Shown here piece by piece: positions 32,275-44,200 of a stretch of 64,000 bases of DNA (positions are counted from its first letter, which is position 1; every line of letters starts with the position of its first letter). The stretch comes from Bipolaris cookei. Lineage: Eukaryota; Ascomycota; Dothideomycetes; Pleosporales; Pleosporaceae. Position numbers and translations under genes: made by a program. The stretch spans positions 240,269 to 304,268 of the forward strand of contig NRSV01000038.1 of assembly GCA_002286855.1 (NCBI GenBank). The letters run 5' to 3'. The notes under the pieces were generated by a model that ran no database searches, was not told where the DNA came from, and worked only from the letters and a program-made list of their open reading frames with translations.

Positions 32275-35200
32275 GGCCGCGGTATTTTGCGAGGGCAAGA
32301 GGTGGCAGACAAACAGCGCGTCCGATGCATTTGAGCAGCTCGGGATATAGACCAAGACTGCTCAAACGTTGGCGCTAAAGGGGCGTGAGCGCCACCAGAA
32401 TCAGGTTCCGTAGTGATCAATCATATGCATGTATAGAGTTCATATCATGAGCCGCAATAGGCTCAGGCTACGGCTAGAGGTACGGCTCGGAGAGATTTCC
32501 TGTAGAATACCGCCGATCACACCCGCCTCCCCGCCGTGAGGCGCATGGGCAGATGCAGTCCTCGACGCCCATTGGGACAGGCACAAGTGCTAGACCAAGC
32601 AGGGGAATATCAGGTACTTCCGATGGTGGATGTCTTCATACGCACTATTATCGACATCGTACTTTGGCCATCTGAAAGCGGAAACGGAACCCTTCATGAA
32701 GTTAACGGCTGGCTGAATTTGAGATGCCGATGCAGGGGGAATTGAGACAAATCCGTGGTGGCGCGCCTAGCGGTATAGCAGCGAGGACATTCATCATACC
32801 CAACGGTCCTCGTCCGAAGCGAAGTGTTTGGCTAGAGGGCGCGAAGGACTTGGGAAGGATCGGGATGCCTGACCGCGTATAAATCGCGCCCAAAGCAAAC
32901 AGTCACGTGACAGTAACATGATTCATAATTGCATTTCCCACTCCCTGTATGTCTATGCGTCTAGACCGCAGCGTCGCGTCCCGTCGCGCCTCGCCGCGCC
33001 TCGTTGCCCTGACACCCTGCTAGAACGGCGACCTGACCACGTGTTGAATACGACGCACAGCCTCCCTTTGACCAGTACGTACTACGATCGATTACATTTC
33101 AGCCAGCGTGAACTACAGACAGTGGCACAATCGTCGTTCCACAGATCACAGCAGTTTGGCAGTAGTGCTAAGGTCTGTCAAGAGACATCTCGCAGCTGCC
33201 GGGTTGAACTCCCGGATCGACGGGCCATATACAGCCCCTTTTTAACATCTTCCATCGCCTACTTACTTACCTACGTACATACTATATACTTGGCAGCATC
33301 CTCGTTGACGACTTTTGTCGATGGAGGTTGCATAAGCAGCCACTACCGCTTCATCGTTCCCGCTGGAGCACGAGCCTGTTGTACCGTTACGCGAATCCGA
33401 ATATGGCACACACGGACACGGTGCGGCGCGGGTGCTTGGGCAACAAAACGCAATGTCCAATCTCACCGGAGTCATTCCGCATGGTGCACGTTATCAGCGA
33501 ACCATTGGGGGAAACGCCCTTTCAACAATGTTATCAAAGTATCCATGTCGGTAATTGAAGCCTGAAGCCAAGCTGCTCTACTTTTATCCCTACACTGGCC
33601 GTTGATTTGAAATTGAAAGTGTACCCCTACGATTGTTAATGTTCTCAACTAGCCTGCAAGCATCATCGTGGGTTCTGCCTGTTCTGGCAACTCCACGAAG
33701 AGGATATCGTCAGTGTCAAGTATTGAAATAAGCAATTAGATCTAGCTCGTACCAATCTTCCACATAGTCAAAAAAGATAAGCTACCACAAGTTTATGCAC
33801 ATCAGAAACACAAGATGGAGGCTGTAGATAAAACGTGATCACGGTGCGATTTATCCGGCCAGTCTAACATCCACTCGGGCCCAATGGTTCCGAGTAATCG
33901 CCAGCTGCATATGCTAGAGAGCGATACGAGGTCTCTAGATTAAGGGGTATAACAAACTTTCTCTACACAACCTTAAAAGAAAAATATTCAATATGACGGA
34001 CATGGCAGAAGATGCATGACCAACACAAATACCTCGTTATGTTCCAGGATTCTGGTTCGATATGCCGCTCGAGGCGGAATGATGATCAAATATCTCGTTC
34101 TGGGCCCAATCCGCCCCAGACTCGGCGAATTGTGTAACACCACGTTCTCGATGTGTGCATATCCGTGTCTATGATTGCTCGCAGATAGATGTGTATAACG
34201 TACAGACAATCCCAGTATAGTTGCATACTTCAAACATGATGAGTATGTACACAATTGAAGCGCAGATGGCTCTATCTAAGCAGAATAACGCCTGTGGCCA
34301 AGAGACAAGTATTACCAACTGAATCACCAGTAGGCAGTCTTTTAGATTGTACCCCAGAAATAGGTAGTGGGCCGACGCAAATTACAACTTTGGGTGGCGA
34401 ATAAAAAAATGACCATAAAAGGATATGCTATGCCAGTAGAATGCGAACTTTGTTAACAAAAGCCCGAAAACAGAAACATTCGGAATACAGTGTATCCGCG
34501 CCATAAAAGAAACCACCAAGATTTCTCTCGTCACTACTGGACATTGATTTTGTTACGGCCGCGGACGACAAATAGACAATAGCTGCAAAAAGGAAATAGA
34601 TGTGAGCAAAAGTTTTTGCTTTGATTATATGCAGCTTACCCCATCGTTGGCAATTAGATAGGGTTAGGCTACTAAGATGACCATATAAGTCATAAAGATA
34701 CCACGTATCCCAATGAATTAACAAGTCAAGTAAAGGTATCACTAGCAACCTCCGGAAAATCAAAGTGTCAGAGCCAATGAGGGTTCACATTTTTCCACCC
34801 AAACGAGCATATGAACTTGGCGCCCAACTGGTATTTGTAATTGCCTCGAGACTGCACCGCAGAATCAACTCTGAACAGCACTCCTGTTTGACCTCTACTT
34901 GGGTCATGTCAACCACATTGTAATATGCGTAACCGTCGTGAAATACGCTGATATCAAGATAACGACAGTCCCGAAAGATCAGGAGCGGACAGTAGGGCAA
35001 TGCGAAATGCTACCAAAAGGAAACAATTAGCAACTGAAAGAAACCACTTATTCGTAAACGACTTCACTCAAGTCACCAACCTTCCATAGCTCACACGATC
35101 ATGACTGCGCGTCGATCTCATATTGATTCCGCATCCAGGCCTGATATTAGAAATCAAACAAAAGACTTTTTTCTCATCGATAAAATCAAATATCGATACT

Positions 35201-36095
35201 GTACAAAAAGAAACAAGAAGGAAGAAGGAAAGACGAGAAGAAAAAAAGAAACACACCATGTTGAAGTGATCAAAGGATTGAGGTTAGCAATACACATGTA
35301 CCAATAGGAACTCGATATGCCCGGAGAAGTTGATGATAACACCCCCCCAACAATGCGGAAGCGAGTGTACTATCCAGACGCAGTATAGACATGTGGTACA
35401 AAAGTGCATGGGCCAGCTACCATAACACAACGTAAACTGCCTGTATACAACGAAAAAAACACTCCACATACACTGGGGTTTGGGCGAAAGAGCAGAGTGC
35501 AAGTCTCCCTCTATTCGCTGCGTGTCAAAAATGGCAATAAAGATATCTTCCAAGAAGTTTCGCATGTGGGTGTTTAATGTTATATGATTATAGCTTGTAG
35601 GCGGCGCGTTGGAGAAGAGTGTAGCTTTAGCAACGTATATATTGCTTTGTCTATTATGCTGCTGTAACTGCTAGCTGATCTTGTTGCGCACTGATATGAC
35701 TGCTCTGGCTGCGTACTGCCGCAACTGCTGGTTGATCTGGCTGGCTGTTATGAGCGATTTGGCGGAGAATTTATTGCTCGTGATATAACCTGCGCTATTG
35801 CTTCTATTACAGCATAGCTGAAGCTAATAGCAGGAGAGATGCATAGAGTCAATTATATCGCATTCCATCTTCCACAAAATATCACTGGGACAAATCGTGA
35901 TATGCAGCTAAAGCTACAATCATCAGCTTTAAGAGACTTGAAGAGACATTAACTAACGCACCACGAATGCACCAGATGGACGATGTTATTACTACGGGTG
36001 TGTTTTGTATGACCAAACACACCGCAATATGACATTACATTATTGTATTAACAAAGTCTATATGATACATCGGCACCTCTAAAAACTTTTTCCCA
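32275..36095. other. 3.8-kb stretch without a recognisable gene
   Basis: AT-rich for the most part, with a GC-richer patch near 32930-33030 (CGTCGCG-type repeats). Longer open frames (32918-33565 plus, 34428-34763 minus) show neither a domain nor coding-like composition. Near 35650-35740 an imperfect repeat of CTGCTGTAACTGCTAGCTG-type sequence occurs. No transposon end, tRNA or LTR was identified. It may be an old degraded repeat region. Confidence 0.5.
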
Positions 36096-37170
36096 TTACT
36101 CGTTCTTGGCATGCTTGATCAAATTACCTTGCTCGTCGACAAGACCCTTCGCCCGCATCACCTTGAGAGCATCGTGGATGGGGTCTAGCGAGGGCTCCGG
36201 GGCCCTGTGGGAGCCAAAATAGTTGTCGGCCCAGGTAAAGTACTGTCCGTAGTTGACGGTGAAGTACATGTGGTGCAGCGTGTGGTGCGCGGGACTGTTG
36301 ATGAATTTTTCGGTCCAATGACCCGAAATCATGTCGCCGTCATGGATGAAGATGGTCCAGATTTGGACACTGACGAAGAGGACCATGTATAGGTATCTCT
36401 GCATTGGACATATGAAAACGAAGATGCTTTTTGGTTTTTAGAAATAGCCTTTTAAAGATACGGGTAATGCGATACTTACTGGTATGGCAGAGACTGCACG
36501 AAACCGTCAACCGGGTGGAAAGCCAGGGCAGCCCATGGTGTAGGAACTTTTTTTTTGTCAGCATTTTCTCCTACATGCGCGAAGAGACAAAATAGTCATG
36601 AGAAATAAAGGGAAATCAAAACCTACCAATCCATTTGTGGTGTGGCTTGTGGATGTATTTGTACACGCTAGGGTGGTGTTCGAGGCGGTGAATCCAGTAA
36701 ATGGCAAAATCATTGAATGCCATGTACAAAACGGTCGATGCTATTAGCCACGGCCAGCCATAGTCGCTTGTTCTGGCGTAGAGCAGGCTCTTGCCACGGA
36801 CCTCTGCCAGAAACACGGGAAGCGTCATCAAGTTGATGAAAGGAATGGCAAACAAGGAGGATCTAATCTCCTGTCGGACCTGGTTCTTCAAGAAACGCGG
36901 GTGGTACTCGAGCCGGCGGTCAAAGACGAGGTAGTAAGACAGGGCGCTGAAGAAGAGATATAGGGAAGTGGCGCCGAACTGGGTAATGGTGAGAAGTGAC
37001 ACAATCTGACGATAAATGTTGTCGCGCGGCCATTGCGAGGTAAGCGGTGAGCCCAGCGCCGAAAGTGTGGCTGATGAAGAGTTTGTAAAGCCAGGGGATG
37101 AGGCGGGTAAAGCCCATGCATAGGCTTTATCCAGAATAAGAGGATCGAGGATTTCGAGAGCTACGTCCAT
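36096..37170 (-). CDS. ERG3: C-5 sterol desaturase
   Basis: Exons 37170-36627, 36546-36480 and 36426-36096 encode 313 aa. The fatty acid hydroxylase fold shows the three His boxes HRLEHH (161-166), HKPHH (174-178) and HHTLHH (251-256) that bind two irons. The N-terminus MDVALEILDP and the stretch VPTPWAALAFHPVDG are typical of ERG3. The enzyme introduces the C-5 double bond in ergosterol synthesis in the ER membrane; loss affects azole response in other fungi. The third exon start was chosen at 36426, because it gives SLPYHIFVFICPMQ, as in the family; the later AG before AGATACC would delete this membrane segment. Introns are 80 and 53 nt. The region upstream carries three regularly spaced CACGTG sites. 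Confidence 0.93.
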
Positions 37171-38313
37171 GGCTGGCTGCTATGCAACGAGTGGGCATAA
37201 CAATTGAGGTGAACGGCGAGGGCAGCGGCGAGGGCAGCGGCGGAAATCATGGCCGCAGAAATGGCTGTTACTTAGGGCGTGAAAGGTTCGTCCGAGCATC
37301 CGTGTGGCATCTTGGCAGGGGTCGACCGCTAGAAGTGGGGCTTTCTTTGTTTTTCCTGGTCAGGGGCGACGTTGGCGAGACGTAAAAAAAAGAGCCATCA
37401 GCAATCTCCAGCGTCCGTTCTCAATTCAGTTCAGTCCAGTCCAGTCCACGCCCTGTTCGTATCTAGCTCATACACAAGTACACGTGTACACATATATACA
37501 CGTCGAGCGTGTCATGTGCGCGTTGTACGCATCATGCGCCGTAGCCCGTCCGAGGCAGTTTCTATCGCAACCTCGACCGCCATTTGTTGCACCGCACGGA
37601 TGACGTTATTCACGTGTTTTTGCTCACGTGACATTATTCACGTGATATTCCAGCGCTGCCTGGCATCACAAACATCCTCGATCCAGCGCAACCTCGTACT
37701 AGCACATGTCTTGCAGTGCGCCGCTTGTATCAACACCGTCTCCTTGTGGGTCGAAGTAACTCCGACATCACCCAAGTCACCGCTAAAATCACCAGAACCA
37801 GCATTCTTTGTTCCATGAAGGGTTTAAAAATTCTCATCATCTATGACGTCATGTCTCTACTCGTTTTTTTATATAGCCAAGAAGTGCTTGGTCTCGACAT
37901 GATGGCGTAGTTGTACCATTACGGTAGTGACATTTTTTATCCGGCTATCGAGACTCACCAAGAGGCCATTCCCGGATGTTGGATCCGGCCATCAAAACGA
38001 GCGGCCCCTCGCTGGTGGGTATGTGGGTACAATCTCGTTTCGGCTTCATCAATCAAAATGCTACGATTGGACACTCCGCTCGAAGGAACCTGACAGCTGC
38101 ATCAACATCCTGTCAAACGTCAAACAAGACGCACTGCAATATACTGTAGTACTACTGTGGGAACTAGAAATTTGCCAATGGTCTTGGGACCTCAATACGT
38201 CTTCATTCAAGTAATCGCCATGCCGAATTCCTGCAACTCCGTCAGATTTTTTCTCTTGTACCCATACTTATTTGTCCCTTTCTATTGCAGCAGCGCTGCA
38301 TCTGCTTGTTGCC
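37171..38313. promoter_or_regulatory. Divergent promoter region of ERG3 and the ferric reductase-type gene
   Basis: The 1.1 kb between the two start codons has several short repeats: GGCAGCGGCGA near 37205-37235 and CAGTC near 37425-37447. CACGTG motifs are at 37481 and in a regular group of three at 37611-37644. A 5' exon of the reductase may lie at its right end (a possible intron ends at the CAG at 38288-38290). Confidence 0.55.
37611..37644. promoter_or_regulatory. Three CACGTG E-boxes with 14-bp spacing
   Basis: CACGTG begins at 37611, 37625 and 37639, exactly 14 bp apart, and each is preceded by T (TCACGTG). CACGTG is bound by fungal bHLH factors (Cbf1/Pho4 type), and fungal SREBP proteins bind related sites at ergosterol and iron genes. 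It lies 441 bp upstream of ERG3 and about 670 bp upstream of the reductase. Confidence 0.5.
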
Positions 38314-40353
38314 ATGTTCTTCAATTCGACTCCCCACCCGCTGGCCGCTCGTCACATCCAGTCCGATGACAATGTCCAGTATACAATCGATTACTGGGGC
38401 TATGCGGTGCGAAAAATGCCATGCACCAACGACAAAGGAACCTGTGAATACCTAGATTCTATCTATGGCGACCACGAGACATCAATGGCCTTCACCTTTG
38501 TCATGTGGGCTGTTATCGGCCTCATCCTCCTCTTGTTCATTGTGTTTCGATTAGCGCACCCGCAGAAACAGAACGGTCCAAGACAGAGCTTTCTATATCG
38601 CCTTACAAGACTGGCATCGTCAGCTGTTCGCAGACACCTTATGCCTGAATGTTCAAAAGTATTCAGGTATACTACAAGGCTGCAAGTATTGATCCTTGCT
38701 TTGTTTTGTGCCTACCTCATGGCCTTTTCTTTTGCCGGCATCACATACAAGACGTGGGTTACGCCCATTAAAGACAGTGACTTGCACAATACTCGCAGTG
38801 GTATGGGCGGGTTCGCCGACCGCATTGGTGCCTTTGCATTTGCTCTCACTCCATTGACCATTGCCTTGTGCAGCCGCGATTCGATCCTCAGCATGGTCAC
38901 AGGCATTCCTTACCAGAGCTTCAATTTTTTGCACCGTTGGACAGGCCGCATCATTCTTGTCCAGTCATTTGTTCATGCCATCATATGGACCATTATTGAG
39001 GCAAAGCTTTACCAACCACAACCTACTGTCTATACCAAGTTCATCAACCAAGAGTACATGGTCTGGGGCTGCATCGCACAGGCCTTCATCACATTCTTGT
39101 TCGTCTTCAGCCTCCGACCCGTAATCCGCTGGACGGGTTACGAGTTCTTCCGCAAGTCGCATCTCCTTGTCTCCATCCTTTATATTGGAGCGTGCTGGGG
39201 TCACTGGGAGAAGCTGTCGTGCTGGATGATCGCCTCGTTTATCGTTATGGGGTTCGATTTGGTTGCCCGGAGTGTTCGCACCTTTCTCATCCACACTGGC
39301 TACAAAGAAAGGGACGGTGGATTTGGCTTCCGTTCTGCTCCAGCGATCCTGGATACTTTCAAGGATCCCACAGGTACCATTGTTCGCATGACATTTTACC
39401 ACAAGCATAGCCCTTGGGCAGTTGGCCAACACTTTTACCTTACCTTTCCTGCACTCAACATGTGGCAGTCACATCCATTCACGCCAGGTTCGAACCCAAA
39501 TAGCTCATCTCCCCTACAACGCCATACCTACATCATCCGCGCCTGCAAGGGTGAGACGGCCAAACTCGCTGCTCTTGCCGATGCTGCTGCAAACTGCTAT
39601 CCGCGCATCCAAGCATCTACCCCCGTTATCATGATGGGTCCATACGGCAGCTCTATCGTAAACAACGAAGCTTCCAACATCCTCGCCATCTCCGGCGGCA
39701 CAGGAATTACCTACACACTCCCGGTCACCATCAGGGCTCTCTCTGACGCCTCGCCTGCCCGCAACATCGAGCTCGTCTGGATCATCCGCCATATCGAGAA
39801 CCTCGCATGGATTGCACCTGAACTCGCATACCTAAAGTCCCAGCTCTACCAGAGCGACGAAGCAACCAGTTTCAGCAGCGATTCTGAGAAGAAAGATGAC
39901 GCCCCAGTCGTATCCATAACCACAAATAAGCGCTTCTGCATCCGCATCTTCGTCACCAGACCCGAGACTACCAAACAAGACCCCTCACCCCAGCTCGACA
40001 GCGACAAAGGCAAAGACAAAGACTACGGCGATGGCCTAGCGCTGGAACCCGTCTCTTCCATCGAATTCATGGACCTCAACCGCCAGATTGACGAGTTGAA
40101 GCGCGAATGCCCGGATTTCAGCGTCATATGGCTGAACAATGCGCGCCCGGATATGGCGTCTCTAGTCTCCAATTTCATGAGCGAGACGGTGGAGAGCGGG
40201 AGGACGCAGGTTGTGGGTTCTGGACCGCCGGAGCTAGGCACGCAGATTCGACGTGCGGTTGCGGTGCAGAATGTGCCTGGAATGTGTGGAGGGGGGATGA
40301 GAGGGGGGATGTGGAGTGTGTGTGGGATGATCGGATGGGGTAGGATGAGATAA
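38314..40353 (+). CDS. Ferric reductase-like transmembrane oxidoreductase (FRE/NOX family)
   Basis: A single long exon from ATG 38314 gives 679 aa. The frame is open to 38272 without an ATG, and a spliced 5' exon carrying the real signal peptide is likely, since the hydrophobic stretch just before the ATG belongs to the same frame. The order is a short luminal part, TM1 (about residues 62-82), further TMs with the heme-ligand histidines (LHRWTGRIILVQSFVHAIIW and FRKSHLLVSILYIGACWGH), then an FAD domain (GQHFYLTFP, HPFTPGS) and an NAD(P) domain (MGPYGSS, ISGGTGITY). It reduces Fe3+ or Cu2+ at the plasma membrane for uptake. The C-terminus is Gly/Met-rich and ends in an unusual GGGMRGGMWS tail; the usual CGP motif is replaced by GSGP. 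Confidence 0.88.
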   Translation: MFFNSTPHPLAARHIQSDDNVQYTIDYWGYAVRKMPCTNDKGTCEYLDSIYGDHETSMAFTFVMWAVIGLILLLFIVFRLAHPQKQNGPRQSFLYRLTRLASSAVRRHLMPECSKVFRYTTRLQVLILALFCAYLMAFSFAGITYKTWVTPIKDSDLHNTRSGMGGFADRIGAFAFALTPLTIALCSRDSILSMVTGIPYQSFNFLHRWTGRIILVQSFVHAIIWTIIEAKLYQPQPTVYTKFINQEYMVWGCIAQAFITFLFVFSLRPVIRWTGYEFFRKSHLLVSILYIGACWGHWEKLSCWMIASFIVMGFDLVARSVRTFLIHTGYKERDGGFGFRSAPAILDTFKDPTGTIVRMTFYHKHSPWAVGQHFYLTFPALNMWQSHPFTPGSNPNSSSPLQRHTYIIRACKGETAKLAALADAAANCYPRIQASTPVIMMGPYGSSIVNNEASNILAISGGTGITYTLPVTIRALSDASPARNIELVWIIRHIENLAWIAPELAYLKSQLYQSDEATSFSSDSEKKDDAPVVSITTNKRFCIRIFVTRPETTKQDPSPQLDSDKGKDKDYGDGLALEPVSSIEFMDLNRQIDELKRECPDFSVIWLNNARPDMASLVSNFMSETVESGRTQVVGSGPPELGTQIRRAVAVQNVPGMCGGGMRGGMWSVCGMIGWGRMR

Positions 40354-42577
40354 CGGGTTGGTATTGGGGGGGGGGGGGGAGGGGGTGTTAACTTCACTGT
40401 AGATACTTTGTTGGGGATTGTCGATGTGTTGTATATATTGAACATAGTAAAAAAAATGTAGTTGGCGACTTGGTAGTACCTCGAAACTTACGGTTGGTCA
40501 GAGTGACGGCTGTGAAATGTTGGCAGCGATGCAGGCACATGGGGATAGCTTGCACATGTTGTGTTCGCCGGGAATAATCTCAAGGGAAGAGCAAATCTGG
40601 TTAGATACATTCCAAGAGAACATCTGCATCTAGAAGCTGCATAACGTGTGATGTGATGTCAGGGAGCCATTCTGGCATACCAGCAACATTTCTCCCCTTC
40701 TTTTGGAAGCTATTTAGTCAGCATCCATACGCAACAGGGGTCCAGTCCGCATGGATAGGTCAAGCCTTGTGCTGTAGTCTACAGCCGATAGTACCTTTAC
40801 CCTATTCAGTGCCCTCCTGAACAGCAATGCCTCTCCTCTCCTAGCTACTACGTGTACACACTTGTGCATTTTCCGACTCATTTTCGGGCCTATTAAAGCT
40901 ATGCATAGTGTACATGTTGCGTACATACACATGCGATTGAGAATGGCAAAACAAGGGGCAATTTACTATTAGTACGTATGTAGTATGCAAGTGATGAAAA
41001 ATGCCGAGGTGCAAAGTCATGTGTGTGTGTGTGGGTTATGGGATAGTGACTCGAGGGAAAGGCGTTGGGATGAGGGGAGAATGATGTCAGAGGGTACGCG
41101 GCGTTTCGGGGCATAATGTAGCTAGTTACGTGGACAGGAGAGCCTTGATATCTTTCTAACCGAGTAATAACCAAGGCAGTCATTGCGATTGCATGAACAG
41201 TGGGATGTGGAATGCGAGTGGATTGGGGATGTTGCAAGGCATCCGGCAAAGACGGGCTTGGCTGGTTAGGCAACGACAGGGGTTGTTGTTGATGGCGAGA
41301 TCGGCGTAGGGCTGGGGCTGGTGTGGGTGGCCAGGCACACACCCACCCGCAGCAAAGCATCATCACACAGCCCTTTTTTGCCTTTGCCTCAAACCCGCGC
41401 CACGAGCTAGTGTGGTCCCAAGAGCCACAATTTATTCCACATTACGTTGCGTCCTTGTCTTAGCCATTGAATCCTTCTGCTGAGGTGAGCTCGGGGTCGG
41501 CTTGGTGCTGCTGGTCCCCCGTTCTTCTCAGAGGAGACAGGCCGTTGCTGTGTGTGTGGCCTGAATCAACGTGTGAAGTTGGGGACATGTGACGACATGC
41601 TCGTTTCATCATTTGTCCATGGCTGGGAGGGCTCCAGAGCGCCCGAGATGCACGACCAAGGCTTGGATGGGGGTTGCCCTAACAACAAGTGGATCAGCGG
41701 GACGTTGGAATCGCGTTTCCCACTGCAGCTCGGTTTCCAGTGTCCAGTGTCGAGCAAAAGGCTGTGTGTGCTCGACGAGTTAGAAAGAAGGGCGGTGGTA
41801 GTAGTAGTAGTAGTCAGTTCTAGTATGGCTATTGCTGTTCTGTTACTAGGTGTAGAGAGATGCCAGGGTCCCTTCTTTGACTTTGAGCTCGCGTGGCATG
41901 GTGCTGACGGGGTGAAAGCTTGGCCCAACGACGTACTATGCTCGGGGCAGGGCGAGTTTCAGCTCGGGAACAAGGGCTTCGGGGCTGGAAATAGCATCTT
42001 ACTCTACACAGCAAGGAAAGGCAGTGTTTGGGAACGGTGGCCGACGACGCGAGAATGACATGACAGTTCAAACACTGGCCATTTCCGCGGACCTTGGCTG
42101 CAACATGGGCAACGAAATTAGGAACGTAGTATTGGCCTCTTAGACGACGTCATGAACTAGAGACGAATTGATCGCCCAGCTCACTTGCAACTCGTCCGCC
42201 CGTGGGAGCACGAGTAGAGTGGAGACGGTTCCGGGTATTGCTGTCTTCCGACAGGCTGGGGGAAACGAAAGAGGCGCGACATGTGGCGTCACCCGCCGCC
42301 GCTTTTCACAATTTTAGCCTCGTTGGAAAAAGTGGAGGAGGCGGTGCGTAGTGCAGCCAGCATAATGTTTGTTGCCTCGATGGGCTGTGCCTGCGATTGA
42401 TTGACGACGCTAATACTACGCTCGCTGCTGGTATAAGAGCCCTTCACGTCGCCCAGTCTTGCTTGTACTCTCCATTCCACACCATATACCCACACATCAA
42501 CCCTCAGGCTTAATCCAATTCCACTCGACTTAACCGTCCACCACACACATACACACACACACACATCCACCATCAAG
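40354..42577. other. Intergenic 2.2 kb, no gene recognised
   Basis: A G-rich homopolymer (13 G) lies at 40367-40379 just after the reductase stop. CA/TG repeats occur near 41022-41032, and a short GTA repeat near 41799-41814. Open frames such as 40899-41366 (minus) and 41552-42058 (plus) look like by-products of low-complexity sequence. The right end is the promoter of the GPI-type protein, with TATAAG near 42431 and a CA dinucleotide leader (42541-42564). Confidence 0.5.
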
Positions 42578-43048
42578 ATGCGCTTCACCTACATTGCCAC
42601 TGCTCTCTTCGCCGCTGGCGCTGCCAACGCCCAGATTGACAGCGTCATTGCCGACCTCACCTCTGCTGCCGGCAGCCTTCCCTCTAACGCCGCCTCTGGC
42701 ATTGAGAGCCTTGCCAGCCGTGTCACCTCCGCTGCCGGTGGTATCCCCTCTGACGCTGCCTCCGCCGCCTCCAGCATCGGTTCCCAGATCACCTCCGGTG
42801 CTGCTGGTCTTCCTTCTGACGTCGCTTCCCGCTTCTCCAGCATCGCCTCAAGCGCTGGCGCCGCTGGCTCATCCATCCGCTCCGAGATTGAGTCTGCTGC
42901 CAGGTCCGTCACATCGTCTCTCGGATCCGAAGCTTCTTCTGCCACCTCATCTGCCGGTGCCCAGGAGACCGGTGCTGCCAACCAGAATGCTCTCCCCGCC
43001 ATGGGTGCTGCTGCCGCTGGTATCTTCGCTCTTGCCGGCCTCCTATAA
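42578..43048 (+). CDS. GPI-type Ala/Ser-rich cell-surface protein
   Basis: A single exon of 156 aa. Residues 1-18 form a signal peptide ending ANA. The mature part is built of about three 22-residue repeats of the form [LIV]TSAAG-[SG]-[LI]PS[ND]AAS..I.S, followed by Ser/Ala-rich sequence. The C-terminus, GAANQNALPAMGAAAAG with a hydrophobic end, is a good GPI attachment signal (omega Asn/Gly region). The codon choice is strongly biased to C-ending codons, as in highly expressed genes. The start codon follows a CA-rich leader with CATCAAG. It probably sits in the wall or on the membrane, with no enzymatic domain. It could also be a surface adhesin-like or structural protein. Confidence 0.8.
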   Translation: MRFTYIATALFAAGAANAQIDSVIADLTSAAGSLPSNAASGIESLASRVTSAAGGIPSDAASAASSIGSQITSGAAGLPSDVASRFSSIASSAGAAGSSIRSEIESAARSVTSSLGSEASSATSSAGAQETGAANQNALPAMGAAAAGIFALAGLL

Positions 43049-44200
43049 GCACCAGATGGGTTCTAAGTCTTTTTGTCGACAATCATCTTCATCAGCATCA
43101 TATTTCCCTCCGATAGCTTCTTTCAATCGGCTAGCGGTGCTCAGCCAAGACCTGACCTCGCTTTGTCTCAAACAGACGAGACATTAGGGATAAGAATGGG
43201 TTCATGGCGAAACTGGGGTATATCCAGACGGTCTATATTATAATATTAAGTCATTTCAATGGAGATATTCAAAGCTCATTTTCTCCCCTTGTCCATGCAA
43301 GTTTCTAATTGTGTCTTCTATGCTGTCCTCTTACCACTTACCTCGATGCATCAGCTGCGTGAAGAGAAATTTCTCTGTCGGATGTCGCCATTGTTTCCAG
43401 CGCATGCCAACGTTTGTGCATTCACCTTTTCAGCTTTCAGCGCCTTGTCATACATGATGTGAGGTCTGCAGCCAGCCTATGACGTAACGCCGCGCGTCCA
43501 GTGCCGGGCGTTTCAGCCGCGACAGACGGCTTCAATAATGCACCTCCCCCACTAGCGTCATCCTACCATGCACTCCGCATTCCACCCACACACCCACACC
43601 CACTCACGCACTTTTTCCCTCTCTTGGGTCAGTATCCTTTCGCTCATGCTTACGCTATCCCCTGTTGATTGGGCCATTGCCACAACGGCTTCTTGAGTCG
43701 TGTAACTTGGCCCAGTACCTTAGTCTCTAGGCGGACGCTGCATCACGATCTATGCGCTGCAATAGGGGGGCTGCTGAGCAATATATGGCCAATTCGAGGC
43801 AATGCAATAACTGGCGTTGTACTACGGCCGCACGGGGGTTGCAGCTCAACAATTATGACCTTTGTTTTAAGCTACGCCTCTCGTGTATAACAATGACGAT
43901 CTCACGAACATCAATAGAACCATGGGACCAACAATTATGTCTAGGCTTCCTGGTCATTGCATGTGGAAATAGCCCGAGGCTGGGCATCGTCGGCCTATTA
44001 TGCATGGTAACAACATTGTCTGCCCACAATACGGCTGCAAACGAACTACATCAGATCCAGTTAAAAAAAATTCCTTGACACACCGTTGTTTTTCTTTTAG
44101 TAAAACAATTCGCTGATCTTTCACGTGCACACTGCTCCCGAGATCGCTAGCATCTTTGCCTGCCGATCACAAAGATTATTTTAGACATTTGCTGCACGAC
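43049..44200. other. Intergenic, no gene recognised
   Basis: 3' flank of the GPI-type gene and upstream of the single-TM gene. A CA-rich patch lies near 43570-43610. Short open frames only. Confidence 0.5.

Noticed and set aside
33180..33225. GGGTTGAACTCCC resembling a tRNA T-arm
   Set aside because: No acceptor, D or anticodon arm could be paired around it.
32918..33565. Plus-strand open frame of 215 codons
   Set aside because: Composition is Arg/Ser/Cys-rich without domain, signal or coding-like codon use; considered chance.
41552..42058. Plus-strand open frame of 168 codons
   Set aside because: Contains a Val run from a GTA microsatellite and no recognisable fold; probably non-coding.
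42589..43002. Minus-strand open frame of 137 codons
   Set aside because: Antisense shadow of the Ala/Ser repeats of the GPI-type protein.
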